Source: Hyphomicrobiales bacterium
GTDB lineage: Bacteria > Pseudomonadota > Alphaproteobacteria > Rhizobiales > Rhizobiaceae
NCBI GenBank assembly: GCA_900467745.1
Contig: UBQW01000047.1
Coordinates: forward strand, 1-64,000
Direction: 5' to 3'
Length of the DNA: 64,000 bases
The notes under the pieces were generated by a model. That model made no database searches. It was not told the DNA's origin and saw only the letters and a list, made by a program, of their open reading frames with translations. Below are positions 18,752 through 27,546 of the stretch, one piece after another; positions within the stretch are counted from its first letter, which is position 1, and every line of letters starts with the position of its first letter. The position numbers were made by a program, and so were the translations under genes.

Positions 18752-19660
18752 TCAGGTGGGTGGGTCCTGTCGTGCCCGCCGGCGCTCCCTCGACTTCGCC
18801 GCCGATCTAGCCGGACGCAGTTCCTCCAAGGTCGGCTGCCACCATCCCCGCAGCCGTTCGTAATCGCTCGGTTCCGCTCGCGCCGGCCAAGTATGAATAA
18901 GCTCATCCAAGGTGGCGGGCCGCCATCCTGCCCACACGCGCTCGTCGTCGATATCCGGATGGTGCTCGGCTACCTCCGTTCGATCGACGAGTTCCCCAGT
19001 GATCTCCGTCAAAACGACTATCCCGTAGGCGCTGGTCGCGACTGTTCGTTCCAACGGCGGAAGATCGTAGCTTGGGACGGGTAACCGCTTCTTCCTTCGC
19101 TCAGACACTTTACGTTTGGCCTTGGCCTCTTCATCGGTTCCCTTGCGGGCCTCGGCGCGTTTGCGTCGCTCCTCAGGCTCGGCTCTCTTTGCTGCCCGTT
19201 CGATTGCTTCCCATCGATGCTGGAGATCGTCATAGGAAGCGTAGGGAACCTCCCAGGCCTTCTCGTCGCCATTCCAGCGTGCGAATGGTATCTGCCGAAG
19301 CTCGTCCACCACAGTCCGCGAATAAGGAGTGCGTATCAGGAAACCAGTCGCGGTGACGTCAAGATAGGGACTTAGAATAGGTTCGAACTGGTAGGCGTCG
19401 CGGCCGCGCTCCTGCTCGTAGGGATCGTGCCGGGTTGCTTCGGATGCGAGCCATTTGTCGATGCGGCGGCGAGCTGTGACGCCGGGAACGGTCCACGCCT
19501 TAAGCGCATCGCTCCAGCGTGCCTTTGGGAATGTCTCGCGGAACCGGGCGACTGTCATCTGATCGAACGCGAACGAGACCGCCTCCAGTTTCGGCTCCAT
19601 AGCCGCGCTATCTTCACCATTCTCATCGTTCATCGAGGGAAAACGGGATGACGTCCGCAT
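18752..19660 (-). CDS. Protein with two HARP-like repeats, no helicase domain
   Basis: 302 residues from ATG 19660, where TGATG couples it to the small upstream frame. Residues about 27-72 (FAFDQMTVARFRETF, then ARWSDALKAWTVPG) and about 102-155 (GFLIRTPYSRTVVDELRQIP, then ARWNGDEKAWEVPYASYDDL) are two similar units resembling the HARP repeat that binds DNA forks in SMARCAL1-type helicases. Then a charged coiled segment (about 155-200), a beta-rich VVLTEITGELVDR block, and two copies of a W-x-PTL-x-EL motif (GWRPATLDELI, WWQPTLEEL). No ATPase motifs. DNA binding is an inference; function unknown. Confidence 0.6.
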   Translation of the reverse strand: MRTSSRFPSMNDENGEDSAAMEPKLEAVSFAFDQMTVARFRETFPKARWSDALKAWTVPGVTARRRIDKWLASEATRHDPYEQERGRDAYQFEPILSPYLDVTATGFLIRTPYSRTVVDELRQIPFARWNGDEKAWEVPYASYDDLQHRWEAIERAAKRAEPEERRKRAEARKGTDEEAKAKRKVSERRKKRLPVPSYDLPPLERTVATSAYGIVVLTEITGELVDRTEVAEHHPDIDDERVWAGWRPATLDELIHTWPARAEPSDYERLRGWWQPTLEELRPARSAAKSRERRRARQDPPT

Positions 19661-19848
19661 CAGTTCACTTCTTGTGTGATTTTTGCCTGAGGATAGCGCC
19701 TTTGCTGGCACTCGAGAATTATCTCAAACGCACGCTTTGAGATCGAGCTTGCAACGAAGCCTGCCGCTCGAATGCCAGCTGTTAAGGGTACCCAATTCCC
19801 TGTGGGATCGTCATGCCTACCTGGCCGTTCAGAAGGGTTGCGGGACAT
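19660..19848 (-). CDS. Small hypothetical protein translationally coupled to the HARP-like gene
   Basis: 62 residues from ATG 19848, ending SISKRAFEIILECQQRRYPQ and a short tail. Its TGA overlaps the ATG of the next gene by one base (TGATG), which supports both. The N-terminal start is uncertain and the ribosome binding site weak. No family recognised. Confidence 0.4.
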   Translation of the reverse strand: MSRNPSERPGRHDDPTGNWVPLTAGIRAAGFVASSISKRAFEIILECQQRRYPQAKITQEVN

Positions 19849-20095
19849 TGTCGATACTGGCGCAACAGTCTCCAGCGGACCAAGCGCTGCAATCGAGTGC
19901 TCTGATCTGCAAGCGTCCAGAAGTACTCGCCACGAGGGCCACGATTGCGGCCAGCTTAACACCGATGGCAAATCTTTTCTGCCTCGGAGCTCCATGACGG
20001 CCGGTGTCGTTCGTCAAACCGTCACGTCCTTCGCGGGCAGACAGCATGGGCGCCGGCCTGAGCGTGTCAGCACGTAATTTCTACTCGATCACCGT

Positions 20096-20120
20096 GGAAC
20101 CAAATCGCCCGACGTACATT
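20096..20120 (+). promoter_or_regulatory. Predicted EcfG/RpoE2 promoter for the 20148 gene
   Basis: GGAAC at 20096-20100, 18-base spacer, TT at 20119-20120. The start codon is 27 bases downstream, after GAGGGG. Confidence 0.6.
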
Positions 20121-20147
20121 CTCCCCGCGCAATTTTGTGAGGGGACC

Positions 20148-20336
20148 GTGAGTAACCATTTTCAGATCAAGAGAATAATGTCTTCAGGAGTTCGCCAAGT
20201 TCTTCAGGTCGAAGAGTTCGCTGACCGATACGATTTGGATGCCAAGCAGAGACGCGATCTTGTCGCGCTATTTGGCCAATTTGCGTCCGTTCAGGAGTTG
20301 CTGACCAATTGTCGCCTTCCAGCCAAGTGTCGATAA
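20148..20336 (+). CDS. Small hypothetical protein, paralogue of the 29547 gene
   Basis: 62 residues from GTG 20148 (GAGGGG 4-5 bases upstream); an ATG at 20178 is the alternative. The C half QVEEFADRYDLDAKQRRDLV, ALFGQFASVQELLTNCR aligns with TISDFAKRFRLDPLEEKRLL, KLLGPTATERQLLLNAG in the 29547 gene, so the two are members of one small family, probably a helical bundle related to HTH folds. Function unknown. EcfG-type promoter upstream. Confidence 0.62.
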   Translation: MSNHFQIKRIMSSGVRQVLQVEEFADRYDLDAKQRRDLVALFGQFASVQELLTNCRLPAKCR

Positions 20337-20423
20337 TCGGGATACCCCGTGATGCACGGAATTCGTCGCGAATAATGCAAATATCCCACCCGCTTCCTGA
20401 CATCCCGTTATCGAAGGCTAGAG

Positions 20424-21911
20424 ATGAGCAAACGCACGCTTTTCCAATTTTTCCATTGGTACTCCTTGGGTGATGGTCGCCTCTGGAAAGAAGTTGCCGA
20501 AAAGGCTTCCGGCCTTGCCGGGATTGGGTTCACCGACGCGTGGCTGCCACCTGCCTACAAAGGAGCGTCTGGGCCTCACTCCGTCGGATATGACACCTAC
20601 GATCTCTTCGACCTTGGGGAATTTGAACAAAAAGGACGCAAGGCGACGAAATACGGCGACAGGGCTGCTTTTGAGGCAGCTTGCAGGGCCCTTGTCGATT
20701 GCGGCATCCGACCAATCCATGATGTCGTCCTAAATCACAAGATGGGGGCGGACGAGAAGGAACACGTGGTCGTTCGACGCGTCAATCCCGAAGACCGCAC
20801 GCAAATGGAGGAGGAAAGCGTCGACGCGCTTGCCTACACGCGCTTCACATTCCCTGGCAGAGAGGGAAAATACTCGCAGTTCATTTGGGACAAACAGTGT
20901 TTCAGCGGCGTGGATTTGATTGAAGAACCCAGCGAGACTGGCGTCTACCGGCTAATGAATGAGTATGGCGAAGGCCAGTGGAACGATGAAGTCGACGATG
21001 AGCTTGGCAACTTTGATTACCTAATGGGTGCCGACGTCGAGTTTCGCAATAAGGCTGTCTACGAAGAGCTGAAATACTGGGGTCGTTGGTTCAGTGAACA
21101 GGTGCCGGTCGCTGGCTTCCGCCTGGATGCAGCGAAACATATTCCGGCATGGTTTTTCAAGGATTGGGTCGGCCATATGCGCGACACGATCGGCACTGAT
21201 CTGTTCGTCGTCGCCGAGTATTGGCACCCCGATATGACAACGCTCTCCAACTACCTAGAGCTGGTCGACAAACAGTTGATGCTTTTTGACGTCGCGCTCC
21301 ACCACCGTTTCCATGACGCCTCGAAAGCGGGTGGAGACTTCGACATGCGGAAAATCTTCGATGGGTCGCTTGTTTCGTCCATTCCCGACCATGCCGTGAC
21401 GCTGGTCGACAATCACGATACGCAGCCTCTGCAGTCACTGGAAGCAACTGTCGAACCCTGGTTCAAGCCCCTCGCCTACGCTTTGATACTTTTGCGCGAG
21501 CAAGGCACGCCGTGCGTTTTCTATGCCGATCTCTATGGCGCGGAGTACAGTGACATTTCAGAAGACGGTAGCCAGCATAAGGTGGAAATGCCCGCGATTG
21601 GCTGTTTGCCTAAGCTGGTCGAGGCGCGCCAGCGGTTTGCCAATGGTCCTCAGCTCGATCATTTCGACGATCCGAGCGTGGTCGGTTTTGTCCGTCAAGG
21701 AACAGAAACTGAGCCGGGTTGCGTCGTGGTTATGTCGAACGGCGTGGCAGGGCAGATATCCGTGGATCTAGGCCAGGACCTCTCGAATACCGTGTACATC
21801 GATTATTTGGGGCACCACTCGACTGAGGTGGCAACCGACGACCAAGGTATTGCGTGTTTCCCCACGAACGGAGGGAGTGTGAGCGTCTGGGTTCGGCGGG
21901 ATGCTCTCTAA
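20424..21911 (+). CDS. Cytoplasmic alpha-amylase (GH13 subfamily 5)
   Basis: 495 residues, no signal peptide, so it acts on intracellular glycogen or maltodextrin. A (beta/alpha)8 barrel with the GH13 regions: DVVLNHKMGADE (region I), GFRLDAAKHIP with nucleophile Asp235 (II), VVAEYWHPD with acid/base Glu265 (III) and LVDNHDTQP with Asp332 (IV). N-terminal LFQFFHWYSLGDGRLWKEV and the compact size are typical of GH13_5 AmyA enzymes. C-terminal beta domain follows. Start at ATG 20424; weak AGAG ribosome site. No amylolytic partner genes nearby. Confidence 0.92.
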   Translation: MSKRTLFQFFHWYSLGDGRLWKEVAEKASGLAGIGFTDAWLPPAYKGASGPHSVGYDTYDLFDLGEFEQKGRKATKYGDRAAFEAACRALVDCGIRPIHDVVLNHKMGADEKEHVVVRRVNPEDRTQMEEESVDALAYTRFTFPGREGKYSQFIWDKQCFSGVDLIEEPSETGVYRLMNEYGEGQWNDEVDDELGNFDYLMGADVEFRNKAVYEELKYWGRWFSEQVPVAGFRLDAAKHIPAWFFKDWVGHMRDTIGTDLFVVAEYWHPDMTTLSNYLELVDKQLMLFDVALHHRFHDASKAGGDFDMRKIFDGSLVSSIPDHAVTLVDNHDTQPLQSLEATVEPWFKPLAYALILLREQGTPCVFYADLYGAEYSDISEDGSQHKVEMPAIGCLPKLVEARQRFANGPQLDHFDDPSVVGFVRQGTETEPGCVVVMSNGVAGQISVDLGQDLSNTVYIDYLGHHSTEVATDDQGIACFPTNGGSVSVWVRRDAL

Positions 21912-22100
21912 GCCAACTTGCCGCGATCTTTGGAGAAAGCGCTGACACAAGAAACCTGCCAGAAGCGGCAGACGCACCCGGCCCGGGCTTGGTCGGCGGG
22001 AAACGTTTTGGCGGACGGACGAGCTCTAGTGACGGTCGCGTTTTCCAAAGGTCACGCAGGCAGGGCGCGCTGTGGCCAGTCCGCTCGTGCTCTACCCAAG

Positions 22101-22136
22101 AAAATAAAAGCGCCCACCAAACTTTGGCAGGCGCTT
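22101..22136 (-). terminator. Rho-independent terminator of the DUF1127 gene
   Basis: On the minus strand AAGCGCC-TG-CCAAA-G-TTTGG-TG-GGCGCTT followed by TTATTTTCTT: two stacked stems around an internal TG/TG mismatch, then a U-rich tail. It lies 24 bases after the DUF1127 stop codon. Confidence 0.85.
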
Positions 22137-22159
22137 CAAAGACGATGGGAGGTGCCTGC

Positions 22160-22303
22160 TTAGCGCGCAGCGGCGCGGGCGACGTTATGAATGTCGCTGC
22201 GGTCAATCCCGAGATCGTGGAGTTCGCGATTGCTCATGCGGCCAAGCTCGGAGACCGTCTGACGATACTTGCGCCAATTGTTGAGAGTGCGTGCTACGTT
22301 CAT
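22160..22303 (-). CDS. DUF1127 micro-protein
   Basis: 47 residues: MNVARTLNNWRKYRQTVSEL, then GRMSNRELHDLGIDRSDIHN and VARAAAR. The LGxxSxxELxDLGIxRxDI pattern is diagnostic of DUF1127 (YjiS-like) proteins, Arg-rich alphaproteobacterial micro-proteins implicated in RNA turnover and in phosphate and carbon metabolism in Agrobacterium. AGGGGA 8 bases before ATG 22303 and a strong terminator after the stop support the call. Easily missed because of its length. Confidence 0.92.
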   Translation of the reverse strand: MNVARTLNNWRKYRQTVSELGRMSNRELHDLGIDRSDIHNVARAAAR

Positions 22304-22657
22304 AATAATCCCCTTTCCTGGGCTTTCGAAGCTCAGCTGCCAGTCCTTGGCGCTTCGGTTGCTTCGATGAGTTCTATGTAATGTAGCGCTCGGCGATTTT
22401 GCAGCGCTGAGATGTTATCCCAGTCATGCACCGAACGCATGGCGGTGGCAAATTATCGGGCATAGTTGTCACGGGCACTTGCCAGAGCGCTACCGATCTC
22501 GAGGGCCATCGAAAGTGTCCTGGAGCAGGAGTGACGCATCCGCTGACGGTTCGAGACGTTCAGGACGTCGTCCGTACTGGAATGAGGACGGTCGATAGTG
22601 ACACTGTGCCGAACGCGCGCTACTGAACCTGTCACAATGCTTCGATAAGAGAATGCC
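22304..22657. other. No supported gene
   Basis: Presumably the divergent promoters of the DUF1127 and EamA genes. Frames of 60-70 codons on both strands lack ribosome binding sites and domain character. Confidence 0.4.
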
Positions 22658-23569
22658 ATGACCGCCGTTCGTCACCTCAACAAGCCATTGACTGGTATCG
22701 CCTTAGCTTCAGCAGGCTACTCATGCTTCGCGCTGCAGGATGCCATCGTAAAGTGGCTCGTCACAGATTATGAAGTCCCACAGATCTTGTTCATGCGAAG
22801 CGCTGTCATTGTTCTTGTGACGGGTGTCTTGCTTCGCATCTACCGACACCCTTCGATCCTGAAGAGCCCACATCGTGGAACCGTCGTTCTGCGGGCCGCG
22901 CTTATGCTCGGTGCGTGGCTCCTTTTCTATAACGCGGCCAAGTATCTGGGGCTCGCCGAACTTACAACGCTGTACTTTTCGGCTCCCATCATCACTGTGT
23001 TCCTGTCCATCCTGGTGTTGAAAGAAACGGTCGGGACGGGGCGATGGATTGCATGCGCCGGCGGTTTTGTAGGGGTGATCATAGCGGCCAACCCGACGCA
23101 CTCACCCAACCTCATCCCCGCAGCGATGTGTATCGTGGCGGGCTTCTGCTGGGCGTGGAGCACAATCCTGATACGCATCACAAGCCGCAGTGAAAGCACC
23201 CTTACGCAGATGTATGCGACCAGCCTGCTCTTTGGGATCGCGTGTGCGGCATCCTTTCCATGGATCTGGAAAACCCCGGACTTGCAGGGCTGGGCCCTCA
23301 TGCTGGGACTAGGCGCCGTGGCCACTATCGGTCAATTTCTTCTCTACGAAGGGTTCCGCCTTGCTCCAGCGTCTGCGCTGGCGCCTGTTGAGTACACTGG
23401 GCTCATCTGGGCTTTTATATACGGGTACGCGATTTGGGCGGAAGTACCAGCCTCGAACGTCTTCGTGGGTGCCCTCCTCATCGTCGTTTCAAGCCTCATT
23501 CTTGTTGCGTTTGAACATCACGGTTCGAAGCGCTTGAAACGTTCCGCAGCCGCGCAAGAAACGATCTGA
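22658..23569 (+). CDS. EamA/DMT-superfamily inner-membrane transporter
   Basis: 303 residues with ten predicted TM helices in two EamA repeats: LTGIALASAGYSCFALQDAI opens repeat 1 and the second opens near LIPAAMCIVAGFCWAWSTIL. Conserved EamA features include the Glu in LVLKETVG at the end of TM4 and APVEYTGLIWAFIYGYAIW in TM8-9. Family members export amino acids or metabolites; substrate not predictable. ATG 22658. No operon partner. Confidence 0.9.
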   Translation: MTAVRHLNKPLTGIALASAGYSCFALQDAIVKWLVTDYEVPQILFMRSAVIVLVTGVLLRIYRHPSILKSPHRGTVVLRAALMLGAWLLFYNAAKYLGLAELTTLYFSAPIITVFLSILVLKETVGTGRWIACAGGFVGVIIAANPTHSPNLIPAAMCIVAGFCWAWSTILIRITSRSESTLTQMYATSLLFGIACAASFPWIWKTPDLQGWALMLGLGAVATIGQFLLYEGFRLAPASALAPVEYTGLIWAFIYGYAIWAEVPASNVFVGALLIVVSSLILVAFEHHGSKRLKRSAAAQETI

Positions 23570-23797
23570 AGGTCGTGGGTCTCGGACGGAGCGAAGACCA
23601 TACCAGCGGTCGTGAAGCGCGATCGGCGAGTTGGTGACGGAGAACCGACGCGTCGTTTTCGCTCCTTCGCGCTTGCACGCTCGTGAGATCCGGACAAAAC
23701 CTGGTATCGAACAATCATCGGAGCCACCCGTGTACAGGTATGAACGCGCAAGGTCAAATCCAACTCCCGGCATTGGCTCATTCATCGGAGACCGAAC

Positions 23798-24367
23798 TTG
23801 AAGCTGCATGAAGTCGATGCCGCCGCCTGGGCCGATCTAGAATTGGCGGGCAAAGATCCGAACTCCGGCTTGCGCTACGTGAACCTTTGCTCGGTTGATC
23901 CTAACGGACATCCGCAGGCTCGCCTGGTCGTTCTGCGGTCTGCAGATGCGAAAACGCGTACAATCGAGATCCACACGGATACTCGGTCGCAGAAATGGCG
24001 GGAGGTCGGTGCCAATCCATCGGTGACGGTCTTGGCATTTGACCCGGCTCGGGGTCAGCAATTTCGATTGCGGGGTACCGCGGAACGCCATGATCCAGGC
24101 AGCCCGCTTGCGACAGACGCTTGGGACCGTCTGTCGCCCTGGACGAGAGCCACCTACGCTGGAGGGCCGCCGGGCGAGCCGCCAACCGACGAGAGGCACG
24201 TGGCGACTGAACACGGCGATGCAATTGGAAAGGTTAACTTCGGTGTCATCTTCTTCCGCGCTTCCGAACTCGACTGGTTCCAGTTACAGCGTGGAGCCAA
24301 TCGACGATTGATGTTCTCCTACGGATCCGGTGGGAAGCTCGTGGATATCCGTGAGCTCAATCCCTAG
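23798..24367 (+). CDS. Pyridoxamine 5'-phosphate oxidase-family flavoprotein
   Basis: 189 residues. The split-barrel FMN-binding fold is visible: RYVNLCSVDPNGHPQARLVV, then EIHTDTRSQKWREV and PSVTVLAFDP. The motif RLSPWTRATYAGGPPGEPP is shared with the Alr4036-like branch of the family, which is distinct from PdxH. C-terminal FRASELDWFQLQ closes the barrel. Start is TTG 23798 behind CGGAGA; no better ATG agrees with the family N terminus. Substrate unknown; PLP synthesis should not be assumed. Confidence 0.82.
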   Translation: MKLHEVDAAAWADLELAGKDPNSGLRYVNLCSVDPNGHPQARLVVLRSADAKTRTIEIHTDTRSQKWREVGANPSVTVLAFDPARGQQFRLRGTAERHDPGSPLATDAWDRLSPWTRATYAGGPPGEPPTDERHVATEHGDAIGKVNFGVIFFRASELDWFQLQRGANRRLMFSYGSGGKLVDIRELNP

Positions 24368-24377
24368 CGACCTGATC

Positions 24378-25742
24378 TCAGCCCGGCGTGGTTGGTAGCA
24401 CGACAGTTGCCGACAAGCCTCCCTCGGGCAGGTTCATGAGCGTCACGCGTCCGCCGTAGAGCTCGCAAACCTCTCTGGCTATCGACAAGCCAAAGCCGTC
24501 ACCTGGCACGGTCTCGTCCAATCGCACACCCGGGTTCATGACTTCAGTGATGTTGTCGCTCTTAATGCCCGGACCATCATCCTCGATGACAATCGCGATC
24601 TCGCCACCATCAGCCCTGCCGACGATCCGAACAGACGATTTCGCCCACTTGAATGCGTTGTCGATCATTGCTCCCATTATCTCGTCAACGTCTTGCGGCG
24701 CACACGCAACGCTCACAGTACTCTCGACGTCGCTCGTGATCAGTAGATCCCTGTCAACGTAGAGCTTCTGCATCATGGTTACGATATCGTCGACGCACGG
24801 GCGCAGCATTGTTGCGGGGGCCAAACCTGCCGCCGATACGCCTGCTCTCGCCCTTCCCAAATGGTGCTTGATCTGACGGTCGATCCGGTCGACTTGTCGA
24901 CGCGCTTCGCCTGTCGGATCTGCGTTGTCGTTTAATGCAAGATAGAGACTTGCCACGGGTGTCTTGAGGCCATGCGCCATGTTTGCGAATTGGAGCCTCG
25001 TCTCTGCGAGACGAGCTTGGTTCTGCTCGAGCAAACGATTGATTTGCCCAACGAGCGGGCGCAGCTCTTCGGCCTGAGGCTGATCAAGCCCCCTCGCCCG
25101 GCCGGACGAAACGTCGGCCACCGCCTCGGCGAGCTTTCTGAGAGGTGAGAGGCCGTAACGTACCTGTAACAGGATACCGACAACGAGCAGTCCACCCAAC
25201 ACAAGCATGGCCGGAACGAGAAGCAGCAGTGACCGTAGCACTGGGCTGATAAGAGCCGAATGCGGCGAAGTCGCGATGATCTCCACCTCTTTTCCGGCTG
25301 CAAACGACTGCGAGGTGAGGAAATGCAGTCCCTGCCCTTGGCTATCCCGACCGTCGCCTGCGCGTGGGGTTCCAGTCAGCAGGCTCCGCCAGTCAAATGG
25401 TTGTGGCGGATTTGACAGGCTTGCGCCCGCAAGGGAACGCGATGTCACACGCTTTCCAGCAGAAGTCACCTGCCAATACCACCCCGAACCGGGCCGATCG
25501 AACGGAGGGCCATCCAGGTTGCCGTCAACGGCGAGCGAGCCGTCGGCGCTAACCGTCATCGAGCCCCTGACCGCTTCGATTTGTACACTGAGCCGTTGAT
25601 CGACCTGATCTCTCACGACATTTGCAACAATCAGCGCTAGGACGGCGGAGGCAACGACCAAGGCCGCCGAGGCATAGAAAATGGAAAAGGCGATAAGGCG
25701 CCCCGCGATGGTCCTCGGCCCTTGTATCCGCGTCATGTTCAT
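24378..25742 (-). CDS. Sensor histidine kinase (EnvZ/PhoQ type)
   Basis: 454 residues. TM1 about 18-43, periplasmic sensor about 44-168 (ends FAAGKEVEIIATSPHS), TM2 about 169-193, HAMP about 194-245, HisKA with phospho-acceptor His257 in FANMAHGLKTPVAS, HATPase_c with N box MIDNAFKWAK, G1 EDDGPGI and G2 GFGLSIAREV. The H box HGLKTP resembles the PhoQ/PmrB branch. The start overlaps the response-regulator stop (ATGA at 25739-25742). The acidic-poor sensor gives no clue to the ligand. Confidence 0.94.
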   Translation of the reverse strand: MNMTRIQGPRTIAGRLIAFSIFYASAALVVASAVLALIVANVVRDQVDQRLSVQIEAVRGSMTVSADGSLAVDGNLDGPPFDRPGSGWYWQVTSAGKRVTSRSLAGASLSNPPQPFDWRSLLTGTPRAGDGRDSQGQGLHFLTSQSFAAGKEVEIIATSPHSALISPVLRSLLLLVPAMLVLGGLLVVGILLQVRYGLSPLRKLAEAVADVSSGRARGLDQPQAEELRPLVGQINRLLEQNQARLAETRLQFANMAHGLKTPVASLYLALNDNADPTGEARRQVDRIDRQIKHHLGRARAGVSAAGLAPATMLRPCVDDIVTMMQKLYVDRDLLITSDVESTVSVACAPQDVDEIMGAMIDNAFKWAKSSVRIVGRADGGEIAIVIEDDGPGIKSDNITEVMNPGVRLDETVPGDGFGLSIAREVCELYGGRVTLMNLPEGGLSATVVLPTTPG

Positions 25743-26404
25743 CTGGCGCCTGCCGTCAGCAAGTAGCCGCGTCCACGTTCCGTCTCGATCCTGTCGGTCC
25801 CAATCTTGCGTCGGAGCCGCGCGATGATGACTTCGATTGAGTTGGAATCAACGTCGGCATCACCTTCATATACCCTTTCGATCAGCTCTCTGCGGTCTAC
25901 TATGATTTCCTTGCGCAGCATCAGGCAGGAAAGCACCCGCCACTCGAAGGCCGTGAGCTTCAACGGTAATCCGGCAAGCTCGAATGTTCCAAGCTGGGCA
26001 TCAAACGACAGGTCGCCACAGGCGATGATGGACGCTGCGTGGCCCGCCGAGCGTCGAACGAGGGCGCGCAGCCGCAGAACGAGCTCTTCGAGCCGGAATG
26101 GCTTCGTCAGGAAGTCATCTGCTCCTGCCTTGAACGCAGCAACTTTGTCTGGCCAGCCGTCACGGGCTGTCAAGACCAGCACAGGAAGCGTACGCCCCGC
26201 GTCCCGCCACGATTTCAGGACCGTGACCCCGTCAATTTTCGGAAGGCCGAGATCCAGGACGGCCGCGTCGAATATTTCCGTGAGACCGGCATGGACTGCG
26301 TCCTCGCCATTTCGGGCGACATCGACGACGAAGTTCTCCGACCGCAGGCTGGCTGCAATTTGGTGGGAGAGATCAGCATCATCCTCGACAAGAAGTACGC
26401 GCAT
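25739..26404 (-). CDS. OmpR/PhoB-family response regulator
   Basis: 221 residues from ATG 26404; a GTG two codons earlier is possible. Receiver domain with acidic pocket in VLLVEDDADL, phospho-acceptor Asp51 in AVLDLGLP, Thr in LVLTARD and Lys in FLTKPFRL. C-terminal OmpR winged helix with DVDSNSIEVIIARLRRKIG, the recognition-helix region. Cognate to the kinase immediately downstream. The divergent OB-fold gene (26541) is the obvious candidate target. Confidence 0.95.
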   Translation of the reverse strand: MRVLLVEDDADLSHQIAASLRSENFVVDVARNGEDAVHAGLTEIFDAAVLDLGLPKIDGVTVLKSWRDAGRTLPVLVLTARDGWPDKVAAFKAGADDFLTKPFRLEELVLRLRALVRRSAGHAASIIACGDLSFDAQLGTFELAGLPLKLTAFEWRVLSCLMLRKEIIVDRRELIERVYEGDADVDSNSIEVIIARLRRKIGTDRIETERGRGYLLTAGAR

Positions 26405-26540
26405 AAGCACCCGAAAGTTTGTGTGAACTCACTATGAACTAGGGCGGGTTCGCTTAACTGAAACTGAACCGGGCCATTCAGTCTGCGTGCGGGCCGGAGA
26501 TCTTACTTTCACCGTGTCAAAACCAACAGGAGACACCGCG

Positions 26541-27041
26541 ATGTCTATCGAAGACAACACGCCAAATGCCCGCCCGGACCACAAGCACGGCCCGCGCCGG
26601 CGGCCCACGATGCACTTTGCCGCTTTCGCCATTTCGGCGTTCGCGGTCCTTGCGGTCGGCGCAGCAGGTGGCGCAACGGCAATGAAGCTCACCAGACCGA
26701 GTATTGAGATGGCGCCTTTGAACCCAGTCGTTATCACAAGCCTGAAGGACAGCCGAAGCGTTGTGACGATCAAGGGCAACGTCGCAGAAATCTATGGCAA
26801 CAAGTTCATCGTGCAGGACGATAGTGGTCGGGCCCTCATCGAGACTGGTCCTTCTGGCGATGACGGGAAGCTCGTGGCGGTCGGCGAGCCTGTCAGCGTT
26901 CAGGACAGGTTCGATGACGGGTTTCTTCATGCGAGCTACATCGTTCATCAAGACGGGAAAACTGACGTGCTCCGCCCGCCGCCCCCGCCGCGTCCACACG
27001 GTGGTCCGCTGGAAGAGGCCATGCGTCATATCAAGCCGTAG
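26541..27041 (+). CDS. Membrane-anchored OB-fold-like periplasmic protein
   Basis: 166 residues from ATG 26541 (GGAGACA upstream). A short cytoplasmic His/Pro/Arg-rich N terminus (DHKHGPRRRPT) precedes one TM segment (HFAAFAISAFAVLAVGAAGG). The periplasmic part VVTIKGNVAEIYGNKFIVQD, ALIETGP, VAVGEPVSVQDRFDDGFLHA follows the bacterial OB-fold (YgiW/BOF-like) pattern, with a Pro-rich tail RPPPPPRPHGG. Divergent from the two-component operon with 136 bases between, suggesting control by or input to it. Function unknown. Confidence 0.72.
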   Translation: MSIEDNTPNARPDHKHGPRRRPTMHFAAFAISAFAVLAVGAAGGATAMKLTRPSIEMAPLNPVVITSLKDSRSVVTIKGNVAEIYGNKFIVQDDSGRALIETGPSGDDGKLVAVGEPVSVQDRFDDGFLHASYIVHQDGKTDVLRPPPPPRPHGGPLEEAMRHIKP

Positions 27042-27087
27042 TCTCGTCTTGCGCGCAAAGCCACTGATTTGCGCACTGGAAATGGGC

Positions 27088-27120
27088 GGAACTGGAGATT
27101 TCAACGATGTCTCCAGTTCC
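27088..27120 (+). terminator. Hairpin after the OB-fold gene
   Basis: GGAACTGGAGA (27088-27098), 11-base loop, TCTCCAGTTCC (27110-27120). A perfect 11-bp stem with only a weak T-containing tail (GTTCCGTTC). Confidence 0.55.
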
Positions 27121-27275
27121 GTTCCGTTCTAGGGCAATCTGCCTGTCAGCCTGGTTCGGCGGTGAGCGAGCGTTGATGACTTAGATCCCCAGCGGACACC
27201 GGCAAAGCGCCGAACTTGATCTTGTAGGATCGGAGCTGTAGAGAGGCCGCTCGAACAACGCATGGACTACAGACT

Positions 27276-27512
27276 TTGACTATACGATACCTTTGGACCC
27301 TTGACCGCGCAGGTCAGCGATCCCGCAATGGCCTAGCGACTGAAAACGAACTCCTCGATATCCTCGACAAAGAAGCTCTCCCCTGTGTCATGCCTGCCGA
27401 TTGGCTCCTGGCTACGATGCAAATGGACATGGAAGGCAGCGGCCTTTCGATACACGAGTCCAAGCACAATCCCCAGGACACGTGGAAGCTTGAATTGAAA
27501 CTGGCGGCGTAA
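27276..27512 (+). CDS. Hypothetical protein
   Basis: 78 residues with a TTG start (27276) and no strong ribosome site, so the N terminus is uncertain. Acidic and helical, with ATENELLDILDKEALPCVMP and ADWLLATMQMDMEGSGLSIH. No family recognised. It precedes the 27547 gene by 34 bases on the same strand. Confidence 0.45.
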   Translation: MTIRYLWTLDRAGQRSRNGLATENELLDILDKEALPCVMPADWLLATMQMDMEGSGLSIHESKHNPQDTWKLELKLAA

Positions 27513-27546
27513 AGCCGAATGCAGCACACAATGCCGGAGTATGATA

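Noticed and set aside
18394..18906. Longer version of the 18394-18714 protein
   Set aside because: The extra N terminus overlaps the preceding gene and is the Arg-rich antiphase reading of it; the ribosome site supports ATG 18714.
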